From assembly GCA_002356215.1 (NCBI GenBank), contig AP017959.1, positions 1,116,001 through 1,180,000 of the forward strand: a stretch of DNA of 64,000 nt. Direction: 5' to 3'. Shown piece by piece: positions 44,918-53,891 of the stretch (position 1 is its first letter; each line of letters starts with the position of its first letter). Source of the stretch: [Synechococcus] sp. NIES-970. GTDB lineage: Bacteria > Cyanobacteriota > Cyanobacteriia > Cyanobacteriales > MRBY01. Made by a program: the position numbers and the translations under genes. The notes beneath the pieces were generated by a model. The model saw only the letters and a list, made by a program, of their open reading frames with translations, did no database searches and was not told where the DNA came from.

Positions 44918-45754
44918 ATGATTAGTTGTCCCAACTGTAACCATCAAAATCCTGACGGCGCCGTCCAGTGCGAAGCCTGTTATACTCCCCTCCCCCAAGC
45001 AGCGGTCTGCCCCCAATGTGGTGCTACCGTCCAGAGCAATGCTGCTTTTTGCGGTCAATGTGGCTTTAACCTCAAGCAAGCAGTGGCCAATATCACCTCG
45101 GAACTGCCCCCTACCGTTATCCCAAACCCTCCCACTGCACCGACTAGCCCCCCTGAGCTCGACCTGAATTTTCCAGAAGTCCCGGATCTCGAATTGCCCG
45201 ATTTTCCAGATTTTTTCGAGGCAGAAGAAGCCGCAAACCCTACGGTGGCCTTAGGTACACCTGAGCCGTCAAATTTCGACATCCTAGAAACACCCGACTC
45301 TCCTAGTTTCCCACCAGAGGTGCCGCTGGAAGCAGAAATGGGCTTTGGCAGTGCTGTAGAGATGCCCAATGCTTCCTCTCCATCTATGGCGACGTCCCCC
45401 CCTGTGGCCGCAACCCAAATCCAGGTACAAACAGCGAGCCTGCTCCATGTCCAAACCGATGTATCCCTTGAAATTCCGGCCCATCTAACGGTCATTCACA
45501 TTGGTAAACCCAACGATACAGTGCCCCCAGATATTGATGTATCTGGTTTTCCGAATTCCGAAGTCGTTTCCCGCATCCATGCCGACCTACGCCAAGAAGC
45601 AGGGATTTATTATGTCGAAGATACAGGGAGTTCTAACGGTACCTATATCAACCATGCGCCCCTCCCCGTGGGCAATCGCCATCGACTCCGGCCAGGCGAT
45701 CGCCTGGGCCTTGGTAAAGGCGATAAAGTAACCTTCATTTTTCAAATGAGCTAA
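44918..45754 (+). CDS. Zinc-ribbon plus FHA domain protein
   Basis: A 278-residue protein. The N-terminus has two consecutive zinc-ribbon-like units: CPNCNHQ and CEAC at about 4-22, then CPQCG and CGQCG at about 31-49. A long acidic, Pro-rich disordered region runs to about 170. The C-terminus is an FHA domain (about 185-275) with VVSRIHADLRQE and DTGSSNGTYIN, the phosphothreonine-binding signature. Such proteins read Ser/Thr-kinase signals, but no kinase gene is adjacent. Partner unknown. A GC hairpin follows at 45772. Confidence 0.85.
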   Translation: MISCPNCNHQNPDGAVQCEACYTPLPQAAVCPQCGATVQSNAAFCGQCGFNLKQAVANITSELPPTVIPNPPTAPTSPPELDLNFPEVPDLELPDFPDFFEAEEAANPTVALGTPEPSNFDILETPDSPSFPPEVPLEAEMGFGSAVEMPNASSPSMATSPPVAATQIQVQTASLLHVQTDVSLEIPAHLTVIHIGKPNDTVPPDIDVSGFPNSEVVSRIHADLRQEAGIYYVEDTGSSNGTYINHAPLPVGNRHRLRPGDRLGLGKGDKVTFIFQMS

Positions 45755-45771
45755 AACAGAGAGCCCTGATT

Positions 45772-45796
45772 CCCCCCTCAAATCCCTGGGGGGTTT
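45772..45796 (+). terminator. GC-rich hairpin after the FHA gene
   Basis: CCCCCC (45772-45777) and GGGGGG (45788-45793) form a 6-bp stem followed by TTT. It lies 18 bases after the stop and before the ndh operon. It is only a weak terminator candidate because the T-tract is short. Confidence 0.45.
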
Positions 45797-45910
45797 CGAT
45801 GACGGAGTTTTCCGGAACAACGATATACTAATTCAGTGATGTCACTTTTGTTGGAAATCCCTGCCTCGATACATTTCCTAATAATCCATCGTGCAGGCTA
45901 AAGAACCCCT

Positions 45911-47029
45911 ATGAATTCAGGAATCGATCTCCAAGGTAGTTTTATCGAAACCCTCCAATCCCTTGGGTTACCCCACGAAATCGCAAAGACCATTTGGTTA
46001 CCCCTCCCCCTGTTGCTCATGATTATTGGCGCAACGGTGGGAGTTTTGGTTGTGGTGTGGCTAGAGCGTAAAATTTCTGCCGCCGCCCAACAACGGGTTG
46101 GGCCAGAATATGCAGGGCCCCTGGGGGTTCTTCAACCAGTTGCCGATGGTCTTAAACTTGTTTTTAAAGAAGATGTAGTGCCAGCAAAAACAGACCCTTG
46201 GCTGTTCACCCTCGGGCCTGCCCTCGTTGTGATTCCTGTGTTTTTGTCCTATCTCATCGTCCCCTTCGGCCAAAACCTTGTGATCACAGACCTAAACGTG
46301 GGAATTTTTCTCTGGATTTCCCTCTCGAGCATCGCCCCCATTGGTCTGTTGATGTCTGGGTACTCTTCGAACAACAAATATGCTCTGCTGGGGGGCCTCC
46401 GCGCCGCCGCCCAATCAATCAGCTATGAAATTCCTTTAGCTTTGGCTGTTCTGGCGATCGCCATGATGTCCAATAGTCTTAGTACCATTGACATCGTCGA
46501 ACAACAATCTGGCTATGGCATTTTGGGCTGGAACATTTGGCGACAACCCATTGGCTTCCTGATTTTTTGGATCTCAGCCCTCGCCGAATGTGAGCGTCTT
46601 CCCTTCGACCTCCCTGAAGCCGAAGAAGAACTGGTGGCAGGCTACCAAACGGAATATTCCGGCATGAAATTTGGCTTATTCTATGTGGGTTCCTACGTAA
46701 ACCTCGTTCTCTCGGCCCTGATCGTTTCTATTCTGTACTTGGGTGGTTGGGAATTTCCTATTCCCCTCGATAAGCTCGCAAACTGGCTGAGTATCGACCC
46801 CAATACCCCTTGGCTCCAGCTCATTACCGCTTCTTTGGGGATCATTATGACCCTGGTCAAAACCTACGCCCTTGTTTTCATTGCCGTATTGCTGCGCTGG
46901 ACTCTGCCTCGGGTGCGCATTGATCAACTCTTAAACTTCGGCTGGAAGTTTCTTTTGCCCGTTGCCCTGGTGAACCTACTCCTCACAGCGGCTTTAAAAT
47001 TGGCCTTTCCCTTTGCCTTTGGTGGCTAG
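45911..47029 (+). CDS. ndhA: NDH-1 subunit A
   Basis: NdhA is the membrane subunit (NuoH homologue) at the plastoquinone-binding junction of the thylakoid/plasma membrane NDH-1 complex, used in respiration, cyclic electron flow and CO2 uptake. The 372-residue protein has eight or so membrane helices and conserved loops [36 protein letters not shown] and [18 protein letters not shown]. It heads ndhA-ndhI-ndhG-ndhE, an order shared with plastid genomes. Start ATG at 45911 is clear. Confidence 0.97.
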   Translation: MNSGIDLQGSFIETLQSLGLPHEIAKTIWLPLPLLLMIIGATVGVLVVVWLERKISAAAQQRVGPEYAGPLGVLQPVADGLKLVFKEDVVPAKTDPWLFTLGPALVVIPVFLSYLIVPFGQNLVITDLNVGIFLWISLSSIAPIGLLMSGYSSNNKYALLGGLRAAAQSISYEIPLALAVLAIAMMSNSLSTIDIVEQQSGYGILGWNIWRQPIGFLIFWISALAECERLPFDLPEAEEELVAGYQTEYSGMKFGLFYVGSYVNLVLSALIVSILYLGGWEFPIPLDKLANWLSIDPNTPWLQLITASLGIIMTLVKTYALVFIAVLLRWTLPRVRIDQLLNFGWKFLLPVALVNLLLTAALKLAFPFAFGG

Positions 47030-47072
47030 AGCCTAAATTTTCTTTTTTGTCTACCTTCTCAACCCATGTCCT

Positions 47073-47681
47073 ATGTTTAAGATCCTCAAACAAGTCGGTG
47101 ACTATGCCAAGGATGCAGCCCAGGCAGCCAAATATATTGGTCAGGGTCTTTCGGTGACGTTTGACCACATGCGGCGGCGCCCAGTAACGGTGCAGTACCC
47201 CTACGAAAAACTTATTCCTTCCGAGCGTTTTCGGGGGCGGATCCACTACGAATTTGATAAATGCATTGCCTGTGAAGTGTGTGTACGGGTATGCCCGATC
47301 AACCTACCCGTCGTAGATTGGGAATTTGATAAAGCCACGAAAAAGAAAACTCTCAAGCACTACAGCATTGACTTTGGGGTTTGTATTTTCTGTGGCAACT
47401 GCGTTGAATATTGCCCGACCAATTGCCTCTCCATGACCGAAGAGTATGAATTGGCCACCTACGATCGCCACGAATTAAACTATGACAGCGTGGCCCTCGG
47501 TCGCCTCCCCTACAAAGTCACCCAAGACCCGATGGTGACCCCCCTACGGGAACTGGCTTACTTGCCCCAGGGGGTCATTGAGCCCCATGGTCTCCCCAAA
47601 GGGGCTCAACGGGCTGGGGAGCATCCCGAAGATATTCTGGCCCGGTTGAAAGCTGATCAAGCCAAAGAAACCGCCGAATAG
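47073..47681 (+). CDS. ndhI: NDH-1 subunit I
   Basis: NdhI (NuoI homologue) carries two [4Fe-4S] clusters (N6a/N6b) that pass electrons toward plastoquinone. Both ferredoxin-like motifs are intact: [12 protein letters not shown] near 64-75 and [12 protein letters not shown] near 105-116. The 202-residue length is normal. It starts 43 bp after ndhA and is followed by ndhG. Confidence 0.97.
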   Translation: MFKILKQVGDYAKDAAQAAKYIGQGLSVTFDHMRRRPVTVQYPYEKLIPSERFRGRIHYEFDKCIACEVCVRVCPINLPVVDWEFDKATKKKTLKHYSIDFGVCIFCGNCVEYCPTNCLSMTEEYELATYDRHELNYDSVALGRLPYKVTQDPMVTPLRELAYLPQGVIEPHGLPKGAQRAGEHPEDILARLKADQAKETAE

Positions 47682-47735
47682 GTTGATTTAAAGATTAAGT
47701 GCAGGTGTGAATTTAGCAGGAGTTTTAACAAAGCT

Positions 47736-48353
47736 GTGAATTTAGCAGAAGGTGTTCAAATTGTTTCGTTCGCCATCCTAACGGTGATGATGGTAGGTTC
47801 AGCGCTTGGGGTTGTCCTCTTTGAAAATATCGTTTATTCAGCCTTTTTGTTGGGGGGCGTTTTCATCAGCATTTCTGGGTTTTATATTTTGCTCAATGCT
47901 GATTTCGTCGCGGCGGCTCAGGTATTGATTTACGTTGGGGCGATCAATGTCTTGATTTTGTTTGCAATCATGTTGGTAAACAAACAAGAAGATTTCACCA
48001 AGCTACCGGGGCGTCTATTGCGTCAAGGGGCAACGGCCCTAGTGTGCTTAGGCTTATTTGCACTCCTCGGCACCATGGTTCTGGTCACCCCCTGGGCTTT
48101 ATCGAGTCTCTCTCCGGCAGCGGTGGGCAACTCCGTGGTAGCGATCGCCAAACATTTCTTTAGCGATTTTCTGCTCCCCTTTGAGCTCGCCTCCCTCCTG
48201 CTCCTTATTGCGATGGTAGGAGCAATTATCTTGGCCCGCCGCGATATTATCCCTGAGATATCTGACACCGCAGTTGGTGGTACTGGCCTACAGCTGCCTG
48301 AGCGTCCCCGGGAGCTCGCTGCAACCAATAGCCCTAAATCTGAACAAAATTAA
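47736..48353 (+). CDS. ndhG: NDH-1 subunit G
   Basis: NdhG (NuoJ homologue) is a five-helix membrane subunit of the proton-pumping arm. The 205-residue frame begins with GTG at 47736 (NLAEGVQIVSFAILTV); an AGGAG lies at 47718-47722. Motifs include SAFLLGGVFISISGFYILLN and VGAINVLILFAIMLVNK. Odd: the start region TGTGAATTTAGCAG is duplicated 29 bases upstream (47706-47719), out of frame. ndhE follows by 6-15 bp. Confidence 0.95.
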   Translation: MNLAEGVQIVSFAILTVMMVGSALGVVLFENIVYSAFLLGGVFISISGFYILLNADFVAAAQVLIYVGAINVLILFAIMLVNKQEDFTKLPGRLLRQGATALVCLGLFALLGTMVLVTPWALSSLSPAAVGNSVVAIAKHFFSDFLLPFELASLLLLIAMVGAIILARRDIIPEISDTAVGGTGLQLPERPRELAATNSPKSEQN

Positions 48354-48368
48354 GCTTTTTTGACACCC

Positions 48369-48680
48369 ATGCAAATTCAACTTGAATATATTCTGATTCT
48401 TGCTGCTGCCCTTTTTTGCATCGGCATCTATGGTTTAGTCACGAGCCGTAACGCCGTCCGGGTTTTGATGTCCATTGAACTGTTGCTCAATTCGGTCAAC
48501 CTCAACTTCATGGGCTTTTCTAACTTCCTTGACCCCGGAGAAATCAAAGGCCAAGTCTTCACTGTTTTTGTCCTTACCGTAGCTGCCGCCGAAGCCGCCG
48601 TGGGTTTAGCGATCATTCTGGCCATTTACCGGAACCGCAACACCATCGATATGGAGCAGTTCAACCTCCTGAAGTGGTAG
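48369..48680 (+). CDS. ndhE: NDH-1 subunit E
   Basis: NdhE (NuoK homologue) is a three-helix proton-translocating subunit. The ATG at 48369 ([13 protein letters not shown]) gives 103 residues; an in-frame TTG at 48360 is less likely. The conserved Glu residues lie in [15 protein letters not shown] near 33-47 and in [15 protein letters not shown] near 77-91. It ends the ndhAIGE operon, with a strong terminator 40 bp after the stop. Confidence 0.96.
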   Translation: MQIQLEYILILAAALFCIGIYGLVTSRNAVRVLMSIELLLNSVNLNFMGFSNFLDPGEIKGQVFTVFVLTVAAAEAAVGLAIILAIYRNRNTIDMEQFNLLKW

Positions 48681-48720
48681 AAAAGAAGCTTTCTAAACGT
48701 TAATAAACTTTATTTTTGCG

Positions 48721-48752
48721 AGAGGAACCAATGCATTGGTTCCTCTTTTTTT
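48721..48752 (+). terminator. Strong terminator of the ndhAIGE operon
   Basis: AGAGGAACCAA (48721-48731) and TTGGTTCCTCT (48736-48746) form a perfect 11-bp stem with the loop TGCA, followed by a run of T's. Confidence 0.9.
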
Positions 48753-48927
48753 CTTTACAATCCATCAGGTTAGCAAATAATAACAAGCCGAATAAAAACT
48801 TTAACTTAACTGTCAAGGTCTTGAGATACCATGAAGACCACAGCAACACGGGCCATATTTTTTGTTGTCCGCTGCTGCATCGCGACCCTTGCTAGGCGAT
48901 CGCGCTATAGAAATAAAGGAAAAATAT

Positions 48928-50394
48928 ATGGTTTCGACACTTTCTCCTCACACAACCCAATTACCCAACATTTGTGGTCAAGAGCAGGAAATTTCTCAGA
49001 TTGTCAATCACACCGAAAAAATCTTCCTCGACCGGAGTGACCTTAATCTAGATCAAATCAATGCGGGGTTTGCCTGTGCCCTCCATATGCACCAGCCCAC
49101 CATTCCCGCTGGGCCCGATGGCGCTTTGATCTGCAATCTGCAGCACATGATGGAAAACCCCCATGACGGTGATAACCACAATGCCTCGGTATTTGCCTGG
49201 TGCTATAGCCGCATGGGGGATTTTATCCCGGAGCTCGTCGAAGCTGGCTGCAGCCCCCGGATCATGCTGGACTATTCTGGAAATTTGCTCTGGGGTCTGA
49301 AGCAGATGGGGCGCGAGGATGTGTTGAATAATCTCAAAAAAATTACCACTGATGCTCGCTATCAACCCTATGTGGAATGGCTCGGCACCATGTGGAGCCA
49401 TGCGGTGGCCCCCTCAACACCGATTCCTGATTTAAAACTCCAGATCCAGGCCTGGCAACATTACTTCGCTGAGATCTTTGGGGTAGAAGCCCTGAAGCGA
49501 GTTAAGGGATTTTCGCCCCCAGAAATGCACCTCCCGAACCACCCAGACACCCTGTTTGAATACATCAAAGCCCTCAAGGAATGTGGCTACCGCTGGCTGT
49601 TGGTCCAGGAGCACTCCGTCGAACATCTTGATGGTTCTGGGTTGCACCATGACGAGAAGTATTTGCCCAATCGCTTGGTGGTGAAAAATTCCCGGGGCGA
49701 AGAGATTAGCATTACGGCCCTAATTAAAACCCAGGGCTCTGACACTAAGCTTGTGGCTCAAATGCAGCCCTACTATGAGGCAAAGAGCCGGGGTCGCCAA
49801 GAATTAGCCGGTCAATCTGTGCCCTGTCTAGTTTCTCAGATCGCTGATGGTGAAAATGGCGGCGTGATGATGAATGAGTTTCCTGGTGGTTACCTGCCCG
49901 CTTGGCACGACATCAAAAACGATGGTAGTGTGGCTGGATTTAACGGCACAGAATACCTGGAACTGCTGGATGCGAAGGGCATCAGCGAAGCAGATTACCC
50001 CGTTTGTCAGGCGGTGGGCCAGGCAAAAATTTGGGCTCGTCTTGCTGCTGAAAATCAAGAGGTTACCCCGGAAACGGTCAATCAGGCGATCGCCTACTTG
50101 AATGAACATGACCACCAGTTCCATGTGGATGGCGCTTCCTGGACCAACGACCTCAGTTGGGTAAAGGGCTATGAAAATGTCCTGGAGCCGATGAACGAAC
50201 TGAGCGCCAAATTCCACGAAAAATATGACCGTCTAGTGGCCGAGGATCCCAGTGTGACGAAAACCGAGGCTTACCAACGGTCTTTGCTCTACCTGCTGTT
50301 AGTAGAAACCAGTTGTTTCCGCTATTGGGGTCAAGGTACCTGGACCGACTATGCCCGGAAGCTCTACGCCGACGGTCTGGCCAGCTTGGGTTAG
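48928..50394 (+). CDS. Glycoside hydrolase family 57 protein
   Basis: I prefer the ATG at 48928 (MVSTLSPHTTQ), with AAAGGA at 48914-48919, giving 488 residues. GH57 motif 1, HMHQPTIP, lies near residue 53-60, and the GFSPPEMHLP and VQEHSVEHL segments fit the family's later conserved blocks. GH57 enzymes act on alpha-glucans (amylases, branching enzymes, 4-alpha-glucanotransferases); this subgroup's substrate cannot be told, and some members are uncharacterised. No glycogen gene is adjacent. A GC-rich terminator follows. Confidence 0.83.
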   Translation: MVSTLSPHTTQLPNICGQEQEISQIVNHTEKIFLDRSDLNLDQINAGFACALHMHQPTIPAGPDGALICNLQHMMENPHDGDNHNASVFAWCYSRMGDFIPELVEAGCSPRIMLDYSGNLLWGLKQMGREDVLNNLKKITTDARYQPYVEWLGTMWSHAVAPSTPIPDLKLQIQAWQHYFAEIFGVEALKRVKGFSPPEMHLPNHPDTLFEYIKALKECGYRWLLVQEHSVEHLDGSGLHHDEKYLPNRLVVKNSRGEEISITALIKTQGSDTKLVAQMQPYYEAKSRGRQELAGQSVPCLVSQIADGENGGVMMNEFPGGYLPAWHDIKNDGSVAGFNGTEYLELLDAKGISEADYPVCQAVGQAKIWARLAAENQEVTPETVNQAIAYLNEHDHQFHVDGASWTNDLSWVKGYENVLEPMNELSAKFHEKYDRLVAEDPSVTKTEAYQRSLLYLLLVETSCFRYWGQGTWTDYARKLYADGLASLG

Positions 50395-50423
50395 AACCCA
50401 GCCCATAGAAATGAAATGGTTGC

Positions 50424-50451
50424 ACTCCCCCGGCCCAGGTCGGGGGAGTTT
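50424..50451 (+). terminator. Terminator after the GH57 gene
   Basis: CTCCCCCG (50425-50432) and CGGGGGAG (50441-50448), extended by an A-T pair, form a strong stem followed by TTT. Confidence 0.65.
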
Positions 50452-50501
50452 CCCTTAGGGGAAAGCGGTATCCTAAAAGAAGACTAAAGCGATCGCCCAC
50501 C

Positions 50502-51665
50502 ATGCAAATTTACCTTGATTACAGCGCCACAACCCCTCCTCACCCTTTGGTACTCCAGCGGGTGCAGGCAGTTTGTACCGAGGGCTGGGGCAATCCTTCG
50601 AGTTTGCACAGTTGGGGAAACCGGGCCGCAACGCTCCTGGAAACAGCGCGGTGTCAGGTGGCCAGCTTGATTGGGGCCGCCAATCCCGATGAAATCGTGT
50701 TTACAGCGGGGGGCACAGAGGCAGACAACCTCGCTATTTTCGGCATTACCAGTCAATACCCAGAACCCCAACATCTGATCATTTCCCAGGTGGAACATCC
50801 GGCGATCGCCCGGGCTGCCGATACCCTTGAAACCCAGGGCTGGCAAGTGACCCGCCTCGGCGTTGATGGTCAAGGACGCATTGCCCCAACGGATCTAGAA
50901 CAGGCGATCCAGAGCAATACGGTTTTAATTTCGATCATCTACGGCCAGAGTGAAATTGGCACCATTCAACCCATCGCCGCACTAGGGGCGATCGCCAAAA
51001 AACAGGGCATTTTATTCCACACCGATGCCGTCCAAGCCGTAGGCCGCATTCCCATCGATCTGCAAACCCTGCCGGTAGATCTCCTGTCCCTTTCGGGTCA
51101 CAAAATCTATGGCCTCCAGGGGGCGGGGGCGCTATACGTGCGCGATGGCGTAGAACTCAAGCCTCAAATCTACGGCGGTGGTCAAGAAAGAAGCTTGCGC
51201 TCTGGAACCCAGAATTTGCCTGGGATCGTCGCTTTGGGGACTGCGGCAGAACTAGCAGAACAAACCCTTCCAGAAGAATCTTTGCGTTTACTAATGATGC
51301 GGAATCAATTATTGCGCTTGGGGGCTAACCATGGTCATCTGCAAATTACCGGCGATTGTGACCAGCGTTTGCCTCACCATGTGAGCTTTGCCCTCCGTCA
51401 AGATTCTCCCTTGCTGGGCCTCACGGGGAAAGCTATTGTCCGTCAACTGAATCTGGCAGGCATTGCCATTAGTGCGGGATCCGCTTGCCACAGCGGGAAG
51501 TTAAACCCCAGTGCAATCCTCAAGGCAATTGGTTATGGCGATCGCCAAGCCCTTTCGGGGATTCGTCTCACCCTGGGTGCGCAAACCCAAACGGAAGATA
51601 TAGAATGGACGACGATCGCCCTTCAACAAATTTTAGAACGGCAATACACCGCAGTCCTGGTCTAA
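50502..51665 (+). CDS. Cysteine desulfurase, NifS/IscS family
   Basis: A pyridoxal-phosphate enzyme that takes sulfur from cysteine for Fe-S clusters and other sulfur transfers. The 387-residue protein has the N-terminal IYLDYSATTPPHP, the PLP-binding lysine in SLSGHKIYGLQGAG near 196-209 and the persulfide cysteine in SAGSACHSGKLNPSA near 325-339, which marks the short-loop NifS/IscS class. Length normal. The KaiB-like gene starts 15 bp after its stop and is presumably co-transcribed. No iscU or sufE is adjacent. Confidence 0.93.
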   Translation: MQIYLDYSATTPPHPLVLQRVQAVCTEGWGNPSSLHSWGNRAATLLETARCQVASLIGAANPDEIVFTAGGTEADNLAIFGITSQYPEPQHLIISQVEHPAIARAADTLETQGWQVTRLGVDGQGRIAPTDLEQAIQSNTVLISIIYGQSEIGTIQPIAALGAIAKKQGILFHTDAVQAVGRIPIDLQTLPVDLLSLSGHKIYGLQGAGALYVRDGVELKPQIYGGGQERSLRSGTQNLPGIVALGTAAELAEQTLPEESLRLLMMRNQLLRLGANHGHLQITGDCDQRLPHHVSFALRQDSPLLGLTGKAIVRQLNLAGIAISAGSACHSGKLNPSAILKAIGYGDRQALSGIRLTLGAQTQTEDIEWTTIALQQILERQYTAVLV

Positions 51666-51679
51666 TCCCACCGAAATAC

Positions 51680-52018
51680 ATGGCTTCTGATTTTGCTAAC
51701 GATCCATCCTCCAGACCGGATGCGGCTGCTCCGACCCATCACAAACAACATGAGTTTTATGTGCTTTACCTCTATGTTGCGGGTAGTAGCAGTAACTCCC
51801 GTTGGGCAATTAATGAATTAGAAAATATTTGCCAAGAATATCTCAGCGATCGCCATGAAATTCGGATTATTGATGTCTATGAGCATCCAGATTTAGCCGA
51901 ATCAGAGCGGATCGTTGCGACCCCGACCCTGATCAAAAAATTACCACCCCCCCTACGCAAATTTATTGGTGATCTTTCAGATCGAGAAAGCATCTTAATT
52001 GGCCTCGACATTTGGTAA
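51680..52018 (+). CDS. KaiB family protein
   Basis: This is a 112-residue KaiB-fold protein. The N-terminal ~25 residues are a variable extension. The core has YVLYLYVAGSSSNSRWAINE near 33-52, the strand IRIIDVYEHPDLAESERI, ATPTLIKKLPPPLRK near 84-98 and the ending FIGDLSDRESILIGLDIW, all KaiB hallmarks, including the LPPP element. It ends right after GLDIW and lacks the acidic tail of canonical circadian KaiB. No kaiA or kaiC is adjacent, so it is more likely a KaiB2/KaiB3-type paralogue than the core clock gene; the class is an inference. It starts 15 bp behind the cysteine desulfurase stop. Confidence 0.88.
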   Translation: MASDFANDPSSRPDAAAPTHHKQHEFYVLYLYVAGSSSNSRWAINELENICQEYLSDRHEIRIIDVYEHPDLAESERIVATPTLIKKLPPPLRKFIGDLSDRESILIGLDIW

Positions 52019-52087
52019 AACCATAGGGTTAATACGCCCTAGCCGCTATACTGACAGACGTTCCGTTTCAAGATTCTGTGGGCTCTT

Positions 52088-52936
52088 ATGGCTGGGGAAA
52101 ATCCTGAGGTACAACTTTCGCGGCGCTTGGCATTGGTGGGGATGATCATCACCCTAATTTTTGTGGCGATCGCCCTCGGCGCACCTTTATTTGAAAACCT
52201 AGGCTGGCTCAAGGATCCCCTCGATTCCCTCAGCTTTCCCATCCACACTGCTCCCAGTGGAGAACATTGGTTTGGGACTAGTCGCCAGGGTTATGATGTT
52301 TTTTCCCGCACCCTTTTTGGAACCCAAGCGGCCCTGAAGGTAGTGTTGTTAGCCACCAGCCTAAGCCTGATCATCGGTGTGCCCCTGGGGATGGTCAGCG
52401 GCTATTTTGGGGGCAAGGTCGATCGCCTGCTGCTGTTTTTGATGGATACGATCTATACCCTGCCGGGTCTGTTGCTGTCGGTGACCCTCGCCTTTGTGGT
52501 GGGGAAAGGGGTCATCAATGCGGCGATCGCCTTGAGCATTTCCTATGTGCCTCAGTATTTTCGGTTAGTCCGCAACCGCACTACCAGCGCCAAAACTGAA
52601 CTGTTTATCGAAGCGGCCCAGGCGATGGGGGCAACACCGAGTCGCATTTTGTCGAAATATCTCTTTCGTAATGTGATTCAGAGCGTGCCGGTGCTATTTA
52701 CCCTCAATGCCGCCGATGCGATTTTGATTCTGGGGGGCTTGGGCTTTTTGGGTCTGGGGCTGCCCGATGGGACGCCAGAATGGGGCCATGATCTGCGCCT
52801 CGCCCTCGATGCTCTGCCGACGGGCATCTGGTGGACAGCGCTGTTTCCGGGGTTGACCATGACCTTGATGGTGATGGGTCTATCGCTGCTGGGGGAAGGA
52901 CTCAACGCTTGGCTCAATCCAGGCGATCGCCGTTAA
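52088..52936 (+). CDS. ABC transporter permease, DppC/OppC type
   Basis: A 282-residue inner-membrane permease of peptide/nickel-type importers. It has six or so helices, first at about 15-36, and the cytoplasmic EAA loop EAAQAMGATPSRILSKYL near 178-195, which contacts the ATPase. Length is typical of DppC/OppC. No partner permease, ATPase or binding-protein gene lies in this window, so the rest of the transporter must be encoded elsewhere. The substrate is unknown. Its stop overlaps the convergent acyltransferase stop by four bases (TTAA). Confidence 0.88.
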   Translation: MAGENPEVQLSRRLALVGMIITLIFVAIALGAPLFENLGWLKDPLDSLSFPIHTAPSGEHWFGTSRQGYDVFSRTLFGTQAALKVVLLATSLSLIIGVPLGMVSGYFGGKVDRLLLFLMDTIYTLPGLLLSVTLAFVVGKGVINAAIALSISYVPQYFRLVRNRTTSAKTELFIEAAQAMGATPSRILSKYLFRNVIQSVPVLFTLNAADAILILGGLGFLGLGLPDGTPEWGHDLRLALDALPTGIWWTALFPGLTMTLMVMGLSLLGEGLNAWLNPGDRR

Positions 52937-53808
52937 CCACATTCTTCGGGCTGAGATTCCGCTTCGGTGATCAGTTGGTCTAAGGCCTGTTGCATTTCCG
53001 CTAAAACCCGTTGGTAACAGGCTTCCACATAGAGGCGATCGCCCGCTGCTTCCCGGCCAGACCTGTCAAAGCGGATTGGCGGACAAACCCTGGTGTACAT
53101 TTTTGTGGGCAAAGGAAAATTAGGGAGGGGGCCAAAGGCAATGCCCCAGGGTAATCCGAGATAAACAGGAAATACCTCCGGGTCGATATTAAACAGCCAG
53201 GGTAAGTTCAACGTTTTGAGAAATTTCTTCAGGGGTTCGTAAATATCGTCAATGACAAAAATGCTGTCGTGGGCGCCCCAGGAAATCAGCGGCACAATGG
53301 GCACACCCTGGCGGAGGGCCAGTTTAATAAAGCCCCGACGCTCGGCAAAATAAATTTTGTTCCGGAGGGCATGGGGCCGAAACACATCCTGGCCACCACC
53401 GGGATAAACCAGCACATTTGCCCCAGCTTTCAGGGCGGCGATCGCCATTTTTGGGTGCGCTTGCACAGCCCCGGTTTTCACGGCAATTTTTGCGAGTTCT
53501 GGGAAAGCCAACCAAATATTCGGGTGCATCAGGCCATAGGTGGGCCGCTCGACCCCAAAGCGCTGAAACCAGTCGTACATCATCATCCACATATCTGGCG
53601 CCGCGAGGCCGCCATTGTGGGATCCCACCGCCAACACGGGCTCATCGGTGGGTAAATTTTCCCAACCGCTCGTTTCTACCCGAAAATAATACTTGTACAG
53701 CCACTCCCACAGGGGCAGCAAGCGCCGGATGGTTTCAGGGTCACGCCCAGCGAGGGACCACCCATCCAATGGTGGATCTAAGGGCGGAAATGGCGGAAAA
53801 AGCTGCAT
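52933..53808 (-). CDS. Acyltransferase of the LPLAT/DAGAT-like group
   Basis: A 291-residue protein of the glycerol-phosphate-type acyltransferase superfamily. The active-site histidine probably lies in AVGSHNGGLAAPDMWM near 56-71, and the substrate-binding block VLVYPGGGQDVFRPH near 133-147 resembles the diacylglycerol-acyltransferase-like subgroup. A Pro-rich N-terminus precedes it. It probably transfers a fatty acyl chain to a lipid acceptor at the membrane; the acceptor is unknown. It is convergent with the ABC permease and divergent from the SDR gene. Confidence 0.8.
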   Translation of the reverse strand: MQLFPPFPPLDPPLDGWSLAGRDPETIRRLLPLWEWLYKYYFRVETSGWENLPTDEPVLAVGSHNGGLAAPDMWMMMYDWFQRFGVERPTYGLMHPNIWLAFPELAKIAVKTGAVQAHPKMAIAALKAGANVLVYPGGGQDVFRPHALRNKIYFAERRGFIKLALRQGVPIVPLISWGAHDSIFVIDDIYEPLKKFLKTLNLPWLFNIDPEVFPVYLGLPWGIAFGPLPNFPLPTKMYTRVCPPIRFDRSGREAAGDRLYVEACYQRVLAEMQQALDQLITEAESQPEECG

Positions 53809-53891
53809 AATTGGTGAAAAAAAGCGTTACAGTGCTTAAATTTATCGCGCTTAAAGATTATGACATGGTTTTTTGAGGAGGGTCTTTTCTG

